This document shows, in pieces, positions 50,468 through 59,934 of a stretch of DNA of 64,000 nt (position 1 is the first letter of the stretch; each line of letters starts with the position of its first letter). The notes beneath the pieces were generated by a model. The model had not been told where the DNA came from. It ran no database searches and saw only the letters and a program-made list of their open reading frames with translations. This stretch comes from Streptomyces sp. Je 1-79 (GTDB taxonomy: Bacteria; Actinomycetota; Actinomycetes; Streptomycetales; Streptomycetaceae). The stretch spans positions 434,001 through 498,000 of the forward strand of contig NZ_JAMGSL010000002.1 in the NCBI RefSeq assembly GCF_025195125.1, given 5' to 3'. The position numbers were made by a program, and so were the translations under genes.

Positions 50468-50782
50468 GTACGTCCCTTCGATCGCGATATGGAAAAGTCC
50501 TGCCACCCTATGCAAGCGCACTGACACCTGGCGAAGTTCCCGCAGGTTCCGGGCGTCCCTCTTCCGGGTCGCTCGGTGTCGCGTACGGCTGACGCAGGGT
50601 CCGGCACACGACCGCGGTACGGCCGGAGGACGGTCCGGCGAGGGGCTCCCGGGCGGTTCGGCGTACGGCTCCCGTACGGTCCTCGGCGGGCCAGTACCCG
50701 GGTCGCGGTCGGCGTTGTCGGTGGGACGGTCCACAATGGTCCGCGTCAGATCAACCTTGTTGGTGAAGGAGCCGCAGCCGCG
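50468..50782. other. Divergent region upstream of parC
   Basis: 315 bp between the M16 start (minus) and parC start (plus). It holds short repeats of CGTACGG (near 50592, 50628, 50663, 50672) but no clear gene. The parC promoter is probably near 50700-50750 (GTTGTCGG to CACAATGG) but is not resolved. Confidence 0.5.
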
Positions 50783-53239
50783 ATGGCCCGCCGCAGCACG
50801 AAGACACCGCCGCCGGACGACGCGTTCGAGGAGAGGATCCTCGACATCGACGTCGTCGACGAGATGCAGGGCTCCTTCCTCGAGTACGCGTACTCGGTGA
50901 TCTACTCCCGCGCGCTGCCGGACGCCCGCGACGGCATGAAGCCCGTCCAGCGCCGCATCGTCTACCAGATGAACGAGATGGGACTGCGCCCCGACCGCGG
51001 CTATGTGAAGTGCGCGCGCGTCGTCGGCGAGGTCATGGGCAAGCTGCACCCGCACGGCGACGCGTCGATCTACGACGCGATGGTGCGCATGGCCCAGCCG
51101 TTCTCCATGCGCCTCCCGCTGGTCGACGGCCACGGCAACTTCGGCTCGCTGGGCAACGACGACCCGCCGGCCGCCATGCGGTACACCGAGTCCAAGATGG
51201 CCGCCGCGGCGCTGATGATGACGGAGTCGATCGACGAGGACACGGTCGACTTCTCGCCGAACTACGACGGCCAGGAGCAGGAGCCGGTCGCCCTGCCCGC
51301 CGCCTATCCGAACCTGCTGGTGAACGGCGCGTCCGGCATCGCCGTCGGCATGGCGACGAACATGCCCCCGCACAACCTGGGCGAGGTCATCGCCGCCGCC
51401 CGGCATCTGATCCGGTACCCGAACGCGGACCTCGAGGCGCTGATGCGCTTCGTTCCCGGTCCCGACCTGCCCACCGGCGGCCGGATCGTCGGCCTGTCCG
51501 GCATCAAGGACGCGTACGAGAACGGCCGCGGCACGTTCAAGATCCGCGCCACGGCCACCGTGGAGAACGTGACGGCCCGCCGCAAGGGCATCGTCGTCAC
51601 CGAGCTGCCCTTCACCGTCGGCCCCGAGAAGGTCATCTCCAAGATCAAGGACCTGGTCGGTTCCAAGAAGCTGCAGGGCATCGCCGACGTCAAGGACCTC
51701 ACCGACCGCAACCACGGTCTGCGCCTGGTCATCGAGGTCAAGAACGGCTTCGTGCCGGAGGCGGTCCTGGAGCAGCTCTACAAGCTGACGCCGATGGAGG
51801 AGTCCTTCGGCATCAACAACGTGGCGCTGGTCGACGGCCAGCCGCTCACGCTGGGCCTCAAGGAGCTCCTGGAGGTCTATCTCGACCACCGCTTCAACGT
51901 CGTACGCCGGCGCTCCGAGTTCCGCCGCGGCAAGAAGCGCGACCGGCTGCACCTGGTCGAGGGCCTGCTCGTCGCCCTGATCGACATCGACGAGGTCATC
52001 CGCCTCATCCGCTCCAGCGAGAACTCGGCGCAGGCCAAGGAGCGGCTCATCGAGCGTTTCTCGCTGAGTGAGGTCCAGACGCAGTACATCCTGGACACCC
52101 CGCTGCGCCGGCTCACCAAGTTCGACCGGATCGAGCTGGAGACCGAGCGCGACCGGCTCAACGGCGAGATCGACGAGCTGACCGGGATCCTGGACTCCGA
52201 CAGCGAGCTGCGCAAGCTGGTCTCGGCGGAACTGGCCGCGGTGGCCAAGAAGTTCGGCACCGACCGGCGTACGGTCCTGCTGGAGTCGGCGGGCGCGCCG
52301 GTCGCCGCCGTCTCCCTGGAGGTCGCGGACGACCCGTGCCGGGTCCTGCTGTCCTCGACGGGCCTGCTGGCCCGTACGGCGACGGCCGAGGTCCCGGCCG
52401 CGGAGGAGGGCCGGCGGGCCAAGCACGACGTGATCGTCTCGGCGGTCCCGGCGACGCAGCGCGGCGACATCGGCGCCGTGACCTCGTCCGGACGGCTCCT
52501 GCGCCTCGCGGTGATCGACCTGCCCCAGCTGCCCGACACCGCCGCCGCGCCGAACCTGGCGGGCGGGGCGCCGCTGGCGGAGTTCCTCACCCTGGAGGAC
52601 GGCGAGACGGTGGTCTGTCTGACCACGCTCGACGAGTCCTCGCCGGGGCTGGCCCTCGGCACGCTCCAGGGCGTGGTGAAGCGCGTGGTGCCGGACTACC
52701 CGGCGAACAAGGACGAGCTGGAGGTCATCACCCTCAGGGAGGGCGACCGGATCGTCGGCGCGACCGAGCTGCGGACGGGCGAGGAGGACCTGGTCTTCAT
52801 CACCTCCGACGCCCAGCTGCTGCGCTACCAGGCCGCGCAGGTACGGCCCCAGGGCCGCCCCGCGGGCGGTATGGCGGGCATCAAGCTCACCGACGGCGCC
52901 GAGGTGATCTCGTTCACGGCGGTGGACCCGGCGGCGGACGCGGTGGTGTTCACCATCGCGGGCTCCACGGGCACCCTGGACGACTCGGCCGGTACGTCGG
53001 CGAAGCTGACGCCGTTCGACCAGTACCCCCGCAAGGGGCGTGCGACCGGCGGCGTGCGCTGCCAGCGGTTCCTGAAGGGCGAGGACGTGCTGATCCTGGC
53101 CTGGGCGGGCGTGACCCCGGCGTACGCGGCGCAGAAGACCGGCCTGCCGGTGGAGCTGCCCGAGGTCGACCCGCGGCGCGACGGCTCGGGGACCCCGCTG
53201 CCGAAGCCCGTCGCGGTCGTGGCGGGCCCGGCGAGCTAG
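50783..53239 (+). CDS. parC: DNA topoisomerase IV subunit A (ParC, second GyrA-type)
   Basis: 818 residues from ATG 50783. The catalytic tyrosine is Y134 in A-A-M-R-Y-T-E, preceded by the quinolone-region helix [11 protein letters not shown]. Beyond about 500 there are the beta-pinwheel repeats of the C-terminal domain, although the canonical GyrA box (Q-R-R-G-G-K-G) is not visible, favouring ParC over GyrA. It decatenates chromosomes with ParE, encoded on the other strand 8 kb downstream. The stop overlaps the convergent CobW gene stop by about three bases. Family memory of S. coelicolor also places a second GyrA-like gene here. Confidence 0.9.
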   Translation: MARRSTKTPPPDDAFEERILDIDVVDEMQGSFLEYAYSVIYSRALPDARDGMKPVQRRIVYQMNEMGLRPDRGYVKCARVVGEVMGKLHPHGDASIYDAMVRMAQPFSMRLPLVDGHGNFGSLGNDDPPAAMRYTESKMAAAALMMTESIDEDTVDFSPNYDGQEQEPVALPAAYPNLLVNGASGIAVGMATNMPPHNLGEVIAAARHLIRYPNADLEALMRFVPGPDLPTGGRIVGLSGIKDAYENGRGTFKIRATATVENVTARRKGIVVTELPFTVGPEKVISKIKDLVGSKKLQGIADVKDLTDRNHGLRLVIEVKNGFVPEAVLEQLYKLTPMEESFGINNVALVDGQPLTLGLKELLEVYLDHRFNVVRRRSEFRRGKKRDRLHLVEGLLVALIDIDEVIRLIRSSENSAQAKERLIERFSLSEVQTQYILDTPLRRLTKFDRIELETERDRLNGEIDELTGILDSDSELRKLVSAELAAVAKKFGTDRRTVLLESAGAPVAAVSLEVADDPCRVLLSSTGLLARTATAEVPAAEEGRRAKHDVIVSAVPATQRGDIGAVTSSGRLLRLAVIDLPQLPDTAAAPNLAGGAPLAEFLTLEDGETVVCLTTLDESSPGLALGTLQGVVKRVVPDYPANKDELEVITLREGDRIVGATELRTGEEDLVFITSDAQLLRYQAAQVRPQGRPAGGMAGIKLTDGAEVISFTAVDPAADAVVFTIAGSTGTLDDSAGTSAKLTPFDQYPRKGRATGGVRCQRFLKGEDVLILAWAGVTPAYAAQKTGLPVELPEVDPRRDGSGTPLPKPVAVVAGPAS

Positions 53240-54285
53240 GACTCCTCGGCCGGCTCGTCCGGCTGCTGTACGTACCGCAGGACGCCCCACATGCTGTGCT
53301 CGTCGGGGGCGTCCTGCGGGCCGTTCGCGCGGCAGCCGTCGAGCTCCTTGCGCAGCTTGCCGCCGTCGACGCCGGAGCCGATGAGGACGAGCTGGGTGAG
53401 CCGCTCCTGGCCGGGCGCCCAGGGCTCGGGGTAGAAGCGCAGGAACCTTCCGACGGCGTGCACGCCGTAGCGGTTGGCGGGGTCCGCGGCGCCGAAGTCG
53501 ACGAATCCCTTGATCCGGTAGAGCCCGTCGGGGCGGGAGTCCAGGAACTCCATGAGCCTGCGCGGATGCAGCGCGGTGTCCGAGGCCAGGGAGAGGGTCT
53601 CGTAGGAGGCGTGCGGATGGTCGTGCGCGTCGGGGTCCCCGTACAGCAGGTCCTCGATCGACATCTGCCCCTCGATCTCCCCGTCGGGGACGACCCGGTC
53701 GAAGAGGAGCTCGGGATCGATCCGGCCGTAGGCGGCACGGACCACCGCGGCGGGACCCGCGAGCCCGGCCACCGCCTCGTGGACGGCGTCCAGCTCCGGC
53801 TCCGCCACCCGGTCGGCCTTGTTGAGGACGACCAGGTCGGCGAGGGCGAGGTGCCGGTCGGTCTCGGGGTGCCGGGCCCTGGTGCCTGCGAACTCCGCGG
53901 CGTCGACGACCTGCACGAGCCCGCCGTAGACGATCCGCTCGTTGTCGCTGGCGAGCACCATCCGGACCAGCTCCTGGGGCTCGGCGAGGCCGCTCGCCTC
54001 GATGACGATCACATCGAGACGCAGCTCGGGCCGGGTGAGCACCTCCAGGTACTCGTCCAGCTCGCTCGCGTCGACGGCGCAGCACAGGCAGCCGTTGCCG
54101 AGCGAGACGGTGGAGCCGACCTGTCCGGCGACGGTCATGGCGTCGATCCCGATGTCGCCGAAGTCGTTGACCATGACACCGATCCGGGTGCCCCGGGCGC
54201 TGCGCAGCAGGTGGTTGAGCAGCGTCGTCTTGCCCGATCCGAGGAACCCGGAGAGGACGACGACGGGGATCTGCTGCTTGGTCAA
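53236..54285 (-). CDS. CobW/COG0523-type GTPase (metal chaperone family)
   Basis: 349 residues from TTG 54285 (L-T-K-Q-Q-I-P), with GGAGGGG six to seven bases upstream; there is no suitable ATG. The GTPase has P-loop G-F-L-G-S-G-K-T-T, the metal motif G-C-L-C-C near 66, E-A-S-G-L-A-E-P and N-K-A-D, with a CobW C-terminal domain (about 230-345). The C-x-C-C site binds zinc or cobalt, and proteins of this class deliver metal to client enzymes. Zinc and cobalamin targets cannot be distinguished; no cobalamin genes adjoin. It is convergent with parC. Confidence 0.88.
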   Translation of the reverse strand: MTKQQIPVVVLSGFLGSGKTTLLNHLLRSARGTRIGVMVNDFGDIGIDAMTVAGQVGSTVSLGNGCLCCAVDASELDEYLEVLTRPELRLDVIVIEASGLAEPQELVRMVLASDNERIVYGGLVQVVDAAEFAGTRARHPETDRHLALADLVVLNKADRVAEPELDAVHEAVAGLAGPAAVVRAAYGRIDPELLFDRVVPDGEIEGQMSIEDLLYGDPDAHDHPHASYETLSLASDTALHPRRLMEFLDSRPDGLYRIKGFVDFGAADPANRYGVHAVGRFLRFYPEPWAPGQERLTQLVLIGSGVDGGKLRKELDGCRANGPQDAPDEHSMWGVLRYVQQPDEPAEES

Positions 54286-54602
54286 GGGAAACCCCTCCGA
54301 CGACTCGACACCGATCAAAGCCCCCAGAATAGGCAGTCCCTCCAGGAACCCCCCACACGCCCGCGCCGCGCACCGGACCCGCAGCCGCCGGCGGCGACGG
54401 CGACGGCGACGGCGACGGGGGCAGGCGGCAGGCGGCGGCCGGCCGCGGCGGCGAGCCTCCCGCGGGTGGACCTGCATCGCCGCCGCCACCTGCAGACCGA
54501 CCCGCCCACCACGTGCTCGCCCCACTCGCCCCCACCGCCGCCGCCCGCCCCAGGGCCCCGCACATTTCCGGTCCCCGCCCCCGCCCCCGTACCGTTCCTG
54601 CC
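54286..54602. other. Intergenic region with GCGACG repeats upstream of the CitA-like kinase
   Basis: 317 bp between divergent genes. A hexamer-like run of CGGCGA copies (about 54388-54420) and a C-rich stretch (54520-54600) are prominent. They are probably low-complexity drift rather than coding; promoters for both genes must lie here. Confidence 0.6.
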
Positions 54603-56267
54603 ATGTCCCCCGCACCGACCACCCCCACGCCGCCCGCCGCGCGACGCAGGCGGTTCGGCTGGCCGCGCCGGGTCTTCGCCCAGGTCCTCCTGATGCAGCT
54701 GGCCATCGCCACCGGCGTCACCGTGCTGGCCACCGGCCTCTTCCTCGCCCCGCTGAGCGACCAGCTCGACGACCAGGCCATGCGGCAGGCCCTCGCCATC
54801 GCCGAGACGACCGCCTCCCCGCAGGTCGCCACCGCGCTGCGGACCTCCGTCCCGTCCGCCCGGGGGCCCGTGCAGGCCGAGGCCGAGCGGATCCGCCGGT
54901 CCACCGGCGCCGAGTACGTCGTCGTCATGGACACCTGGGGCGTGCGCTGGTCCCACACCGACCCCGCCCAGATCGGCAGGACCGTCTCCACGGACCCCAG
55001 CGCCGCGCTCTCCGGGCAGGAGGTCATGGAGATCGACAGCGGCACCCTCGGCCGCTCCGCGCGCGGCAAGGCCCCGCTACGGGACGCGGAAGGGGCCATC
55101 ATCGGCGCGGTCTCCGTCGGCATCGAGTACGACAGCGTCCACGACCGGCTCCTCGGGGCGATCCCCGGCCTCCTCGCGTACGCCGGTGGAGCCCTGGCCG
55201 CCGGCGCCCTCGCCGCCTACCTCATCTCCCGCAGGCTCCAGCGACAGACCCACGACCTGGCGTTCTCGGACATCTCCGCTCTGCTCGCCGAACGCGAGGC
55301 CATGCTCCACGGCATCCGCGAGGGCGTGGTGGCCCTCGACCGCACCGGGCGCATCCGGCTCCTGAACGACGAGGCCCAGCGTCTGCTCGGGATAGGCCCC
55401 GAGGCCACCGGGAGCCCCCTGGAGGAGGCGCTCGGCGCCGGGCGGACAGCCGATGTGCTGGCAGGCCGTGTCACGGGCGAGGACCTGGTGACCGTCCGTG
55501 GCCATCGTGTGCTGATCGCCAACCGGATGCCGACCGACGACGGCGGTGCCGTCGCCACCCTGCGTGACCGTACCGAACTGGAGCGGCTCGGCCGTGAGCT
55601 CGACTCCACCCGCGGACTCATCGACGCCCTCCGCGCCCAGGACCACGAACACGCCAACCGGCTCCACACCCTCCTGGGCCTGCTCGAACTGGAGATGCAC
55701 GACGAGGCGGTGGAGTTCGTCACCGAGGTCGTCGGCGTCCACCGGGCCACCGCCGAGCAGGTCACCGAGAAGATCCACGACCCGCTGGTCGCGGCGCTCC
55801 TGGTCGGCAAGGCCACGGTCGCCGCCGAGCGGGGCGTGTCCCTGCGGATCTCGGCCGGCTCGCTGCTCCCCGACCGGCTGGTCGACCCCCGCGAGCTGGT
55901 CACCGTCGTCGGCAACCTCGTCGACAACGCTCTGGACGCCACCGCCGGCACTCTCGACGCGCGGGTCGAGATCGCCCTGCGGGCCGAGGGCCGCACCGCC
56001 GTCCTGCGGGTCACCGACAGCGGCCCCGGCGTCCCGGACGAGAGCCGCGAACTCATCTTCACCGAGGGGTGGACGACCAAGGAGCTGCCCTCCCACGGCA
56101 AGCGGGGCCTGGGACTGGCTCTGGTACGCCGGCTCGCCGAACGCCAGGGCGGCAGCGCCCGGGTCGGCACGGGCCCGGACGGCGGCGCCGAGTTCGCGGT
56201 CGTCCTCCCGGAGGCGCTGGACGAGCCCGAACCGGCGGTGCGCGCGACCGTGGGAGAGCCCCGGTGA
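54603..56267 (+). CDS. CitA/DcuS-family sensor histidine kinase
   Basis: 554 residues from ATG 54603. Two membrane helices (about 25-47 and 185-210) enclose an extracytoplasmic sCache/PAS sensor (about 50-180) with R-R-S-T-G-A-E-Y-V-V-V-M-D and R-W-S-H-T-D-P, the kind of motif that binds citrate or C4-dicarboxylates in CitA/DcuS. A cytoplasmic PAS (about 220-320) precedes the SpoOB-like dimerisation helix with H348 in Q-D-H-E-H-A-N-R-L-H and an HATPase (N-L-V-D-N-A, R-G-L-G-L-A-L-V). It overlaps the response-regulator gene by four bases. The convergent DUF485/symporter genes next to it suggest a carboxylate signal. Confidence 0.92.
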   Translation: MSPAPTTPTPPAARRRRFGWPRRVFAQVLLMQLAIATGVTVLATGLFLAPLSDQLDDQAMRQALAIAETTASPQVATALRTSVPSARGPVQAEAERIRRSTGAEYVVVMDTWGVRWSHTDPAQIGRTVSTDPSAALSGQEVMEIDSGTLGRSARGKAPLRDAEGAIIGAVSVGIEYDSVHDRLLGAIPGLLAYAGGALAAGALAAYLISRRLQRQTHDLAFSDISALLAEREAMLHGIREGVVALDRTGRIRLLNDEAQRLLGIGPEATGSPLEEALGAGRTADVLAGRVTGEDLVTVRGHRVLIANRMPTDDGGAVATLRDRTELERLGRELDSTRGLIDALRAQDHEHANRLHTLLGLLELEMHDEAVEFVTEVVGVHRATAEQVTEKIHDPLVAALLVGKATVAAERGVSLRISAGSLLPDRLVDPRELVTVVGNLVDNALDATAGTLDARVEIALRAEGRTAVLRVTDSGPGVPDESRELIFTEGWTTKELPSHGKRGLGLALVRRLAERQGGSARVGTGPDGGAEFAVVLPEALDEPEPAVRATVGEPR

Positions 56268-56947
56268 TCGACGTCCTGGTCGTGGAGGACGACCGACGCG
56301 TCGCTCAGATCAACGCGGCCTATGTGACGAAGGTGCCCGGCTTCCGGGTCGTCGCCACCGCCCACTCGACGGCGGAGGCGCTCGCCCGGCTCGCCGAGGT
56401 CCCGGTCGACCTGATCCTCCTCGACCACTATCTGCCGGACGAGAACGGACTCGCGGTCGTACGGGAGCTGCGCCGGCTGGGCCACCAGACCGACGTGATC
56501 ATGGTGACCGCGGCCCGCGACGTGGCGACCGTGCAGGCGGCGATGCGCCACGGAGCCCTGCAGTACCTGGTCAAGCCCTTCGCCTTCGCCGGGCTCCGCG
56601 CCAGACTGGAGGCGTACGCCGCCCTGCGCCACACCCTCGACGGCGGCGGCGAGGCGGAACAGGCCGAGGTCGACCGCTTCTTCGGCGCCCTCTCCGCGGG
56701 CGCGGTGGCACCCGACCTGCCCAAGGGGCACTCCCCCACCACCGCGGAGCTGGTGCGCCAAGTGCTGCTCGCCGCCGACGGAGCCCTGTCCGCGCACGAG
56801 ATCGCCGAGCGGGCGGGGGTCAGCCGGCAGACCGCCCAGCGCTACCTCAAGCTGCTCGAACGCGCCGGGCGGGTGCGGCTGTCGCTGAAGTACGGCGAGA
56901 CGGGCCGCCCCGAGCACCGGTACGTCTGGGCGAAGTCCGGGAGCTGA
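56264..56947 (+). CDS. CitB/DcuR-family response regulator
   Basis: 227 residues from GTG 56264. The receiver has the acidic pair D9/D10, phosphoacceptor D54 in I-L-L-D-H-Y-L-P and K in V-K-P-F. The C-terminus has a helix-turn-helix (A-H-E-I-A-E-R-A-G-V-S-R-Q-T-A-Q-R-Y-L) as in CitB/DcuR. Coupled to the kinase by a GTGA overlap. It is predicted to control a carboxylate transport gene, most simply the convergent symporter pair. The stop lies inside the first copy of the 26-bp repeat (56937-56962). Confidence 0.91.
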   Translation: MIDVLVVEDDRRVAQINAAYVTKVPGFRVVATAHSTAEALARLAEVPVDLILLDHYLPDENGLAVVRELRRLGHQTDVIMVTAARDVATVQAAMRHGALQYLVKPFAFAGLRARLEAYAALRHTLDGGGEAEQAEVDRFFGALSAGAVAPDLPKGHSPTTAELVRQVLLAADGALSAHEIAERAGVSRQTAQRYLKLLERAGRVRLSLKYGETGRPEHRYVWAKSGS

Positions 56948-56998
56948 GCGCTCCTCAGACCGGGCCCCAAGCCCGGGAGCTGAGCGCTCCTCAGACCG
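56937..56998. repeat. 26-bp direct repeat across two opposite stop codons
   Basis: CCGGGAGCTGAGCGCTCCTC plus AGACCG occurs at 56937-56962 and again at 56973-56998. The first copy holds the TGA of the response regulator (56945-56947); the second holds the complement of the symporter stop (56991-56993). Each copy can fold (CTGAG/CTCAG), so the pair may act as convergent terminators. Confidence 0.85.
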
Positions 56999-58589
56999 CC
57001 CCGGCCCCGGTGAGGGCCCTGACCTCCGTCTCGGCGTGCTTGGCCTCGTCGGCCGGCTCGGAGGAGGTGACGGTACCGATCCAGCCGGCCAGGAAGCCGA
57101 GCGGAATGGAGACCACCCCCGGGTTCTGGAGCGGGAAGACGTGGAAGTCGACACCCGGGAAGAGCGCGTCGGGGCTGCCGGAGACGACCGGTGAGACCAC
57201 GACGAGCAGCACCGAGGGGACGAGCCCTCCGTAGACCGACCACACGGCGCCGCGCGTGGTGAAGTTCCGCCAGAACAGCGAGTACAGCAGCACCGGAAGG
57301 TTGGCCGAGGCGGCGACCGCGAAGGCGAGCCCGACCAGGAACGCCACGTTGAGATCGCGGGCGAGCAGCCCGAGTCCGATCGCGGCCACGCCGATCCCGG
57401 CCGCCGCGATCCGCGCCACGGTGACCTCGCTGTACGGCTTCGCTCGCTTGCCCCGGCGGCGCAGCGAGGCGTACAGGTCGTGGGCGACGGAGGCGGAGGA
57501 GGCGAGGGTGATGCCGGCGACGACGGCCAGGATCGTCGCGAAGGCGACGGCGGCGACGATCGCGAAGAGCACCGTGCCTCCGGTCGAGCCCGCTCCCCCG
57601 CCGAGATCGAGGGCGAGCAGCGGTACGGCCGTGTTCCCGGAGGCGTTGGAGGAGCGGACGGCGTCGGGGCCGATGATCGCGGCGGCGCCGAAGCCGAGGA
57701 CGATCGTCATCAGGTAGAAGCCGCCGATGAGCCCGATGGCCCAGACGACGGACCGGCGGGCGGCCCGCGCGGTCGGCACGGTGTAGAACCGCGACAGGAT
57801 GTGCGGCAGGCCCGCGGTGCCCAGGACGAGCGCGATTCCCAGGCTGATGAAGTCGAGGCGCGAGGTCCACTCGCCGCCGTAGCGCAGCCCGGGTGCGAGG
57901 AAGTCCCGCCCGTGGCCGCTGCGTTCCGCGGCTGCCGCGAGCAGCTGGTCGAAGTCGCCGTGGAAGCGGAGCAGGACGAGCACGGTGAGGGTGATCGTGC
58001 CGGCCATCAGCAGCACGGCCTTCACGATCTGGATCCAGGTCGTGGCCCGCATGCCGCCGAGCGACACGTAGATCACCATCAGGGCGCCGACACCGATCAC
58101 GGTCCATGAGCGGGCGGCTTCGCTGGTTCCCCCGAGGAGCAGGGCGACGAGACTGCCGGCCCCGACCATCTGGGCCACCAGATAGAGCACGGAGACGGTG
58201 ACGGAGGACGTTCCGGCGGCGATCCGGACGGGGCGCTCCGCCATCCTGGCCGCGACGACGTCGGCGAGTGTGAACCGTCCGCAGTTGCGCACCAGTTCGG
58301 CGACCAGGAGGAGGACGACCAGCCAGGCGACGAGGAATCCGACGGAGTACAGCATGCCGTCGTAGCCGAAGAGGGCGATGAGGCCGGAGATGCCGAGGAA
58401 GGAAGCGGCGGACATGTAGTCGCCCGCGATGGCGAAACCGTTCTCCAGTGGGGAGAAGAGCCGTCCGCCGGCGTAGAACTCCTCTGCCGAGCCATGCCGG
58501 TTGCGGCTCACCCAGGTGGTGATCGCGAGCGTCACCGCGATGAACGCGCTGAACAGCAGCAGCGCGAGCGTCTGATGGTCGCCGGTCAC
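56991..58589 (-). CDS. Sodium:solute symporter, acetate/monocarboxylate (ActP-like)
   Basis: 532 residues from GTG 58589. About 13 hydrophobic segments are present, starting with L-L-L-F-S-A-F-I-A-V-T-L-A-I-T-T-W, and the SSS-family motifs A-E-E-F-Y-A-G-G-R, G-D-Y-M-S-A-A-S-F-L-G-I-S-G and A-N-L-P-V-L-L-Y-S-L-F-W-R are clear. The family includes ActP/MctC carriers of acetate, pyruvate and propionate. It overlaps the DUF485 gene by four bases, a standard pairing. It faces a CitA/CitB-type system from the opposite strand, giving a likely regulator. Confidence 0.9.
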   Translation of the reverse strand: MTGDHQTLALLLFSAFIAVTLAITTWVSRNRHGSAEEFYAGGRLFSPLENGFAIAGDYMSAASFLGISGLIALFGYDGMLYSVGFLVAWLVVLLLVAELVRNCGRFTLADVVAARMAERPVRIAAGTSSVTVSVLYLVAQMVGAGSLVALLLGGTSEAARSWTVIGVGALMVIYVSLGGMRATTWIQIVKAVLLMAGTITLTVLVLLRFHGDFDQLLAAAAERSGHGRDFLAPGLRYGGEWTSRLDFISLGIALVLGTAGLPHILSRFYTVPTARAARRSVVWAIGLIGGFYLMTIVLGFGAAAIIGPDAVRSSNASGNTAVPLLALDLGGGAGSTGGTVLFAIVAAVAFATILAVVAGITLASSASVAHDLYASLRRRGKRAKPYSEVTVARIAAAGIGVAAIGLGLLARDLNVAFLVGLAFAVAASANLPVLLYSLFWRNFTTRGAVWSVYGGLVPSVLLVVVSPVVSGSPDALFPGVDFHVFPLQNPGVVSIPLGFLAGWIGTVTSSEPADEAKHAETEVRALTGAGAV

Positions 58590-59098
58590 CGTCGGCCTCC
58601 CCGCGAGATCTCCTGTGCCCGCGTCTCGTCGAACACCGTCCAGCGCAGCTCCAGGGCCGCCCGGTCCCGCCGCAGCCGGGCATGCCGGGCATAGGCCCAG
58701 GTCAGCAGGAAGGTGGTGAGGAACTGCCCGAGCCCGGCGAGCAACGCCACGTTCACCATCCCGAAGACGGGCCGGGCCATGAGCCCGGGCGCCGCCGTCG
58801 CCGCGACGACGTAGGCGAGGTACCAGGCGAGGAAGGCGAGGGCCGCGGGGATGACGAACCGCCGGTAGCGGCTGCGCACCTCCTGGAAGGCAGCGCTCCG
58901 CTGGACCTCCAGATAGATGTCGGCGGCGCCGCGGCCCGGCTGCTGCCGCGGTACGGCTCCGGCCGTCGGAACGCCCTGCCCGGCCTCGGCGGCCGCCGTC
59001 TCCGGGTCGGCCGACTCGCCCCAGCCGGAGGCGAGTGCGTCGTACCACGGGTCGTCGATCCGCATCGCGGGGACGCCCGACCCTTCGTCCTTCTCCAC
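58586..59098 (-). CDS. DUF485 domain membrane protein, partner of the symporter
   Basis: 170 residues from GTG 59098, chosen because AAGGAGAG lies eight bases upstream; an in-frame ATG at 59065 is also possible. A polar N-terminus of about 55 residues is followed by the DUF485 core with two helices (about 88-108 and 120-145: F-V-I-P-A-A-L-A-F-L-A-W-Y-L and G-M-V-N-V-A-L-L-A-G-L-G-Q-F). DUF485 proteins accompany ActP-type symporters and may help assembly or regulate transport. The stop overlaps the symporter start by four bases. Confidence 0.9.
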   Translation of the reverse strand: MEKDEGSGVPAMRIDDPWYDALASGWGESADPETAAAEAGQGVPTAGAVPRQQPGRGAADIYLEVQRSAAFQEVRSRYRRFVIPAALAFLAWYLAYVVAATAAPGLMARPVFGMVNVALLAGLGQFLTTFLLTWAYARHARLRRDRAALELRWTVFDETRAQEISRGGRR

Positions 59099-59196
59099 CG
59101 GTGAACTCTCCTTGTCAGCGGACCGTTTCGGCCGCGTGCCCAAGGATGGACAGAGCGGGAAGATCCAGGACTCTTCTCCCTCCTCACTTCACCCCA

Positions 59197-59934
59197 TCAG
59201 GTGATGGTTCTCCCAGGTGGTGCGACGATCCCGTGCTGATATGCGTACCGGACGGCCTGAGCCCGATCGCGCACCCCCGCCTTGGCGAAGAGGTTGTTGA
59301 TGTGGGTCTTCACGGTGGCGGTCGAGATGGACAGCCGGGCGCCGATCTCCTGGTTGGACAGGCCGTCCGCGACCAGCGTGAGCACCTCGGCCTCACGCTC
59401 GGTGAGCCCGTCGGGCAGCGGGTCCGCCTGCCGCCGCGGGCCCCTCGGCCCCTCACCGGAGGGCCCTGGGCGCCTCTCGGGCTGGGCCATCAGCTGTTCC
59501 AGGAGGCGCCGTTGGACGGCGGGGGCGAGTCCGGCCCTGCCGTCGAGCACGTCGTGCACGGCCCGTACGATCTCCTCCCCGCCGGCGTCCTTGGTGAGAT
59601 AGCCGCGCGCCCCGGCTCGTAGCGCCGGGAAGAGCGAGTCGTCATCGGCGTACGTGGTGAGGACGACGATCTCGGTGCCGGGGTGTTCGGCGCGAATCCG
59701 CCGGGTCGCCTCCACTCCGTCGCAGCGCGGCATCCGCAGGTCCATCAGCACCACGTCGGGGGCGAGTTCGGCGGTCAGGGCGACCGCCTCCTCGCCGTCC
59801 CGGGCGGCCCCGACGACCTCGATGCCGGGCAGCAGGCCCAGGACGAGCACGATTCCCTCCCTCACCATGGACTGGTCGTCGGCGACGATCACCCGCGCCG
59901 GCTCGCGGTCGCGCCGGCCCCCGGGGCCGCTCAT
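59197..59934 (-). CDS. NarL/LuxR-family response regulator
   Basis: 245 residues from ATG 59934. Receiver with D19/D20, phosphoacceptor D65 in V-V-L-M-D-L-R-M-P and K in L-T-K-D-A-G. The C-terminal LuxR-type HTH (about 175-240) reads L-T-E-R-E-A-E-V-L-T-L-V-A-D-G-L-S-N-Q-E-I. The linker (about 140-172) is Pro/Arg-rich. It overlaps the kinase gene by four bases (ATGA). Target genes are not evident. Confidence 0.92.
   Translation of the reverse strand: MSGPGGRRDREPARVIVADDQSMVREGIVLVLGLLPGIEVVGAARDGEEAVALTAELAPDVVLMDLRMPRCDGVEATRRIRAEHPGTEIVVLTTYADDDSLFPALRAGARGYLTKDAGGEEIVRAVHDVLDGRAGLAPAVQRRLLEQLMAQPERRPGPSGEGPRGPRRQADPLPDGLTEREAEVLTLVADGLSNQEIGARLSISTATVKTHINNLFAKAGVRDRAQAVRYAYQHGIVAPPGRTIT

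Noticed and set aside
49106..55123. A 2005-codon minus-strand open frame running through the M16 gene, antisense to parC and beyond
   Set aside because: Only its 49106-50467 part has protein-family motifs. The rest is antisense frame created by high GC and rare stops.
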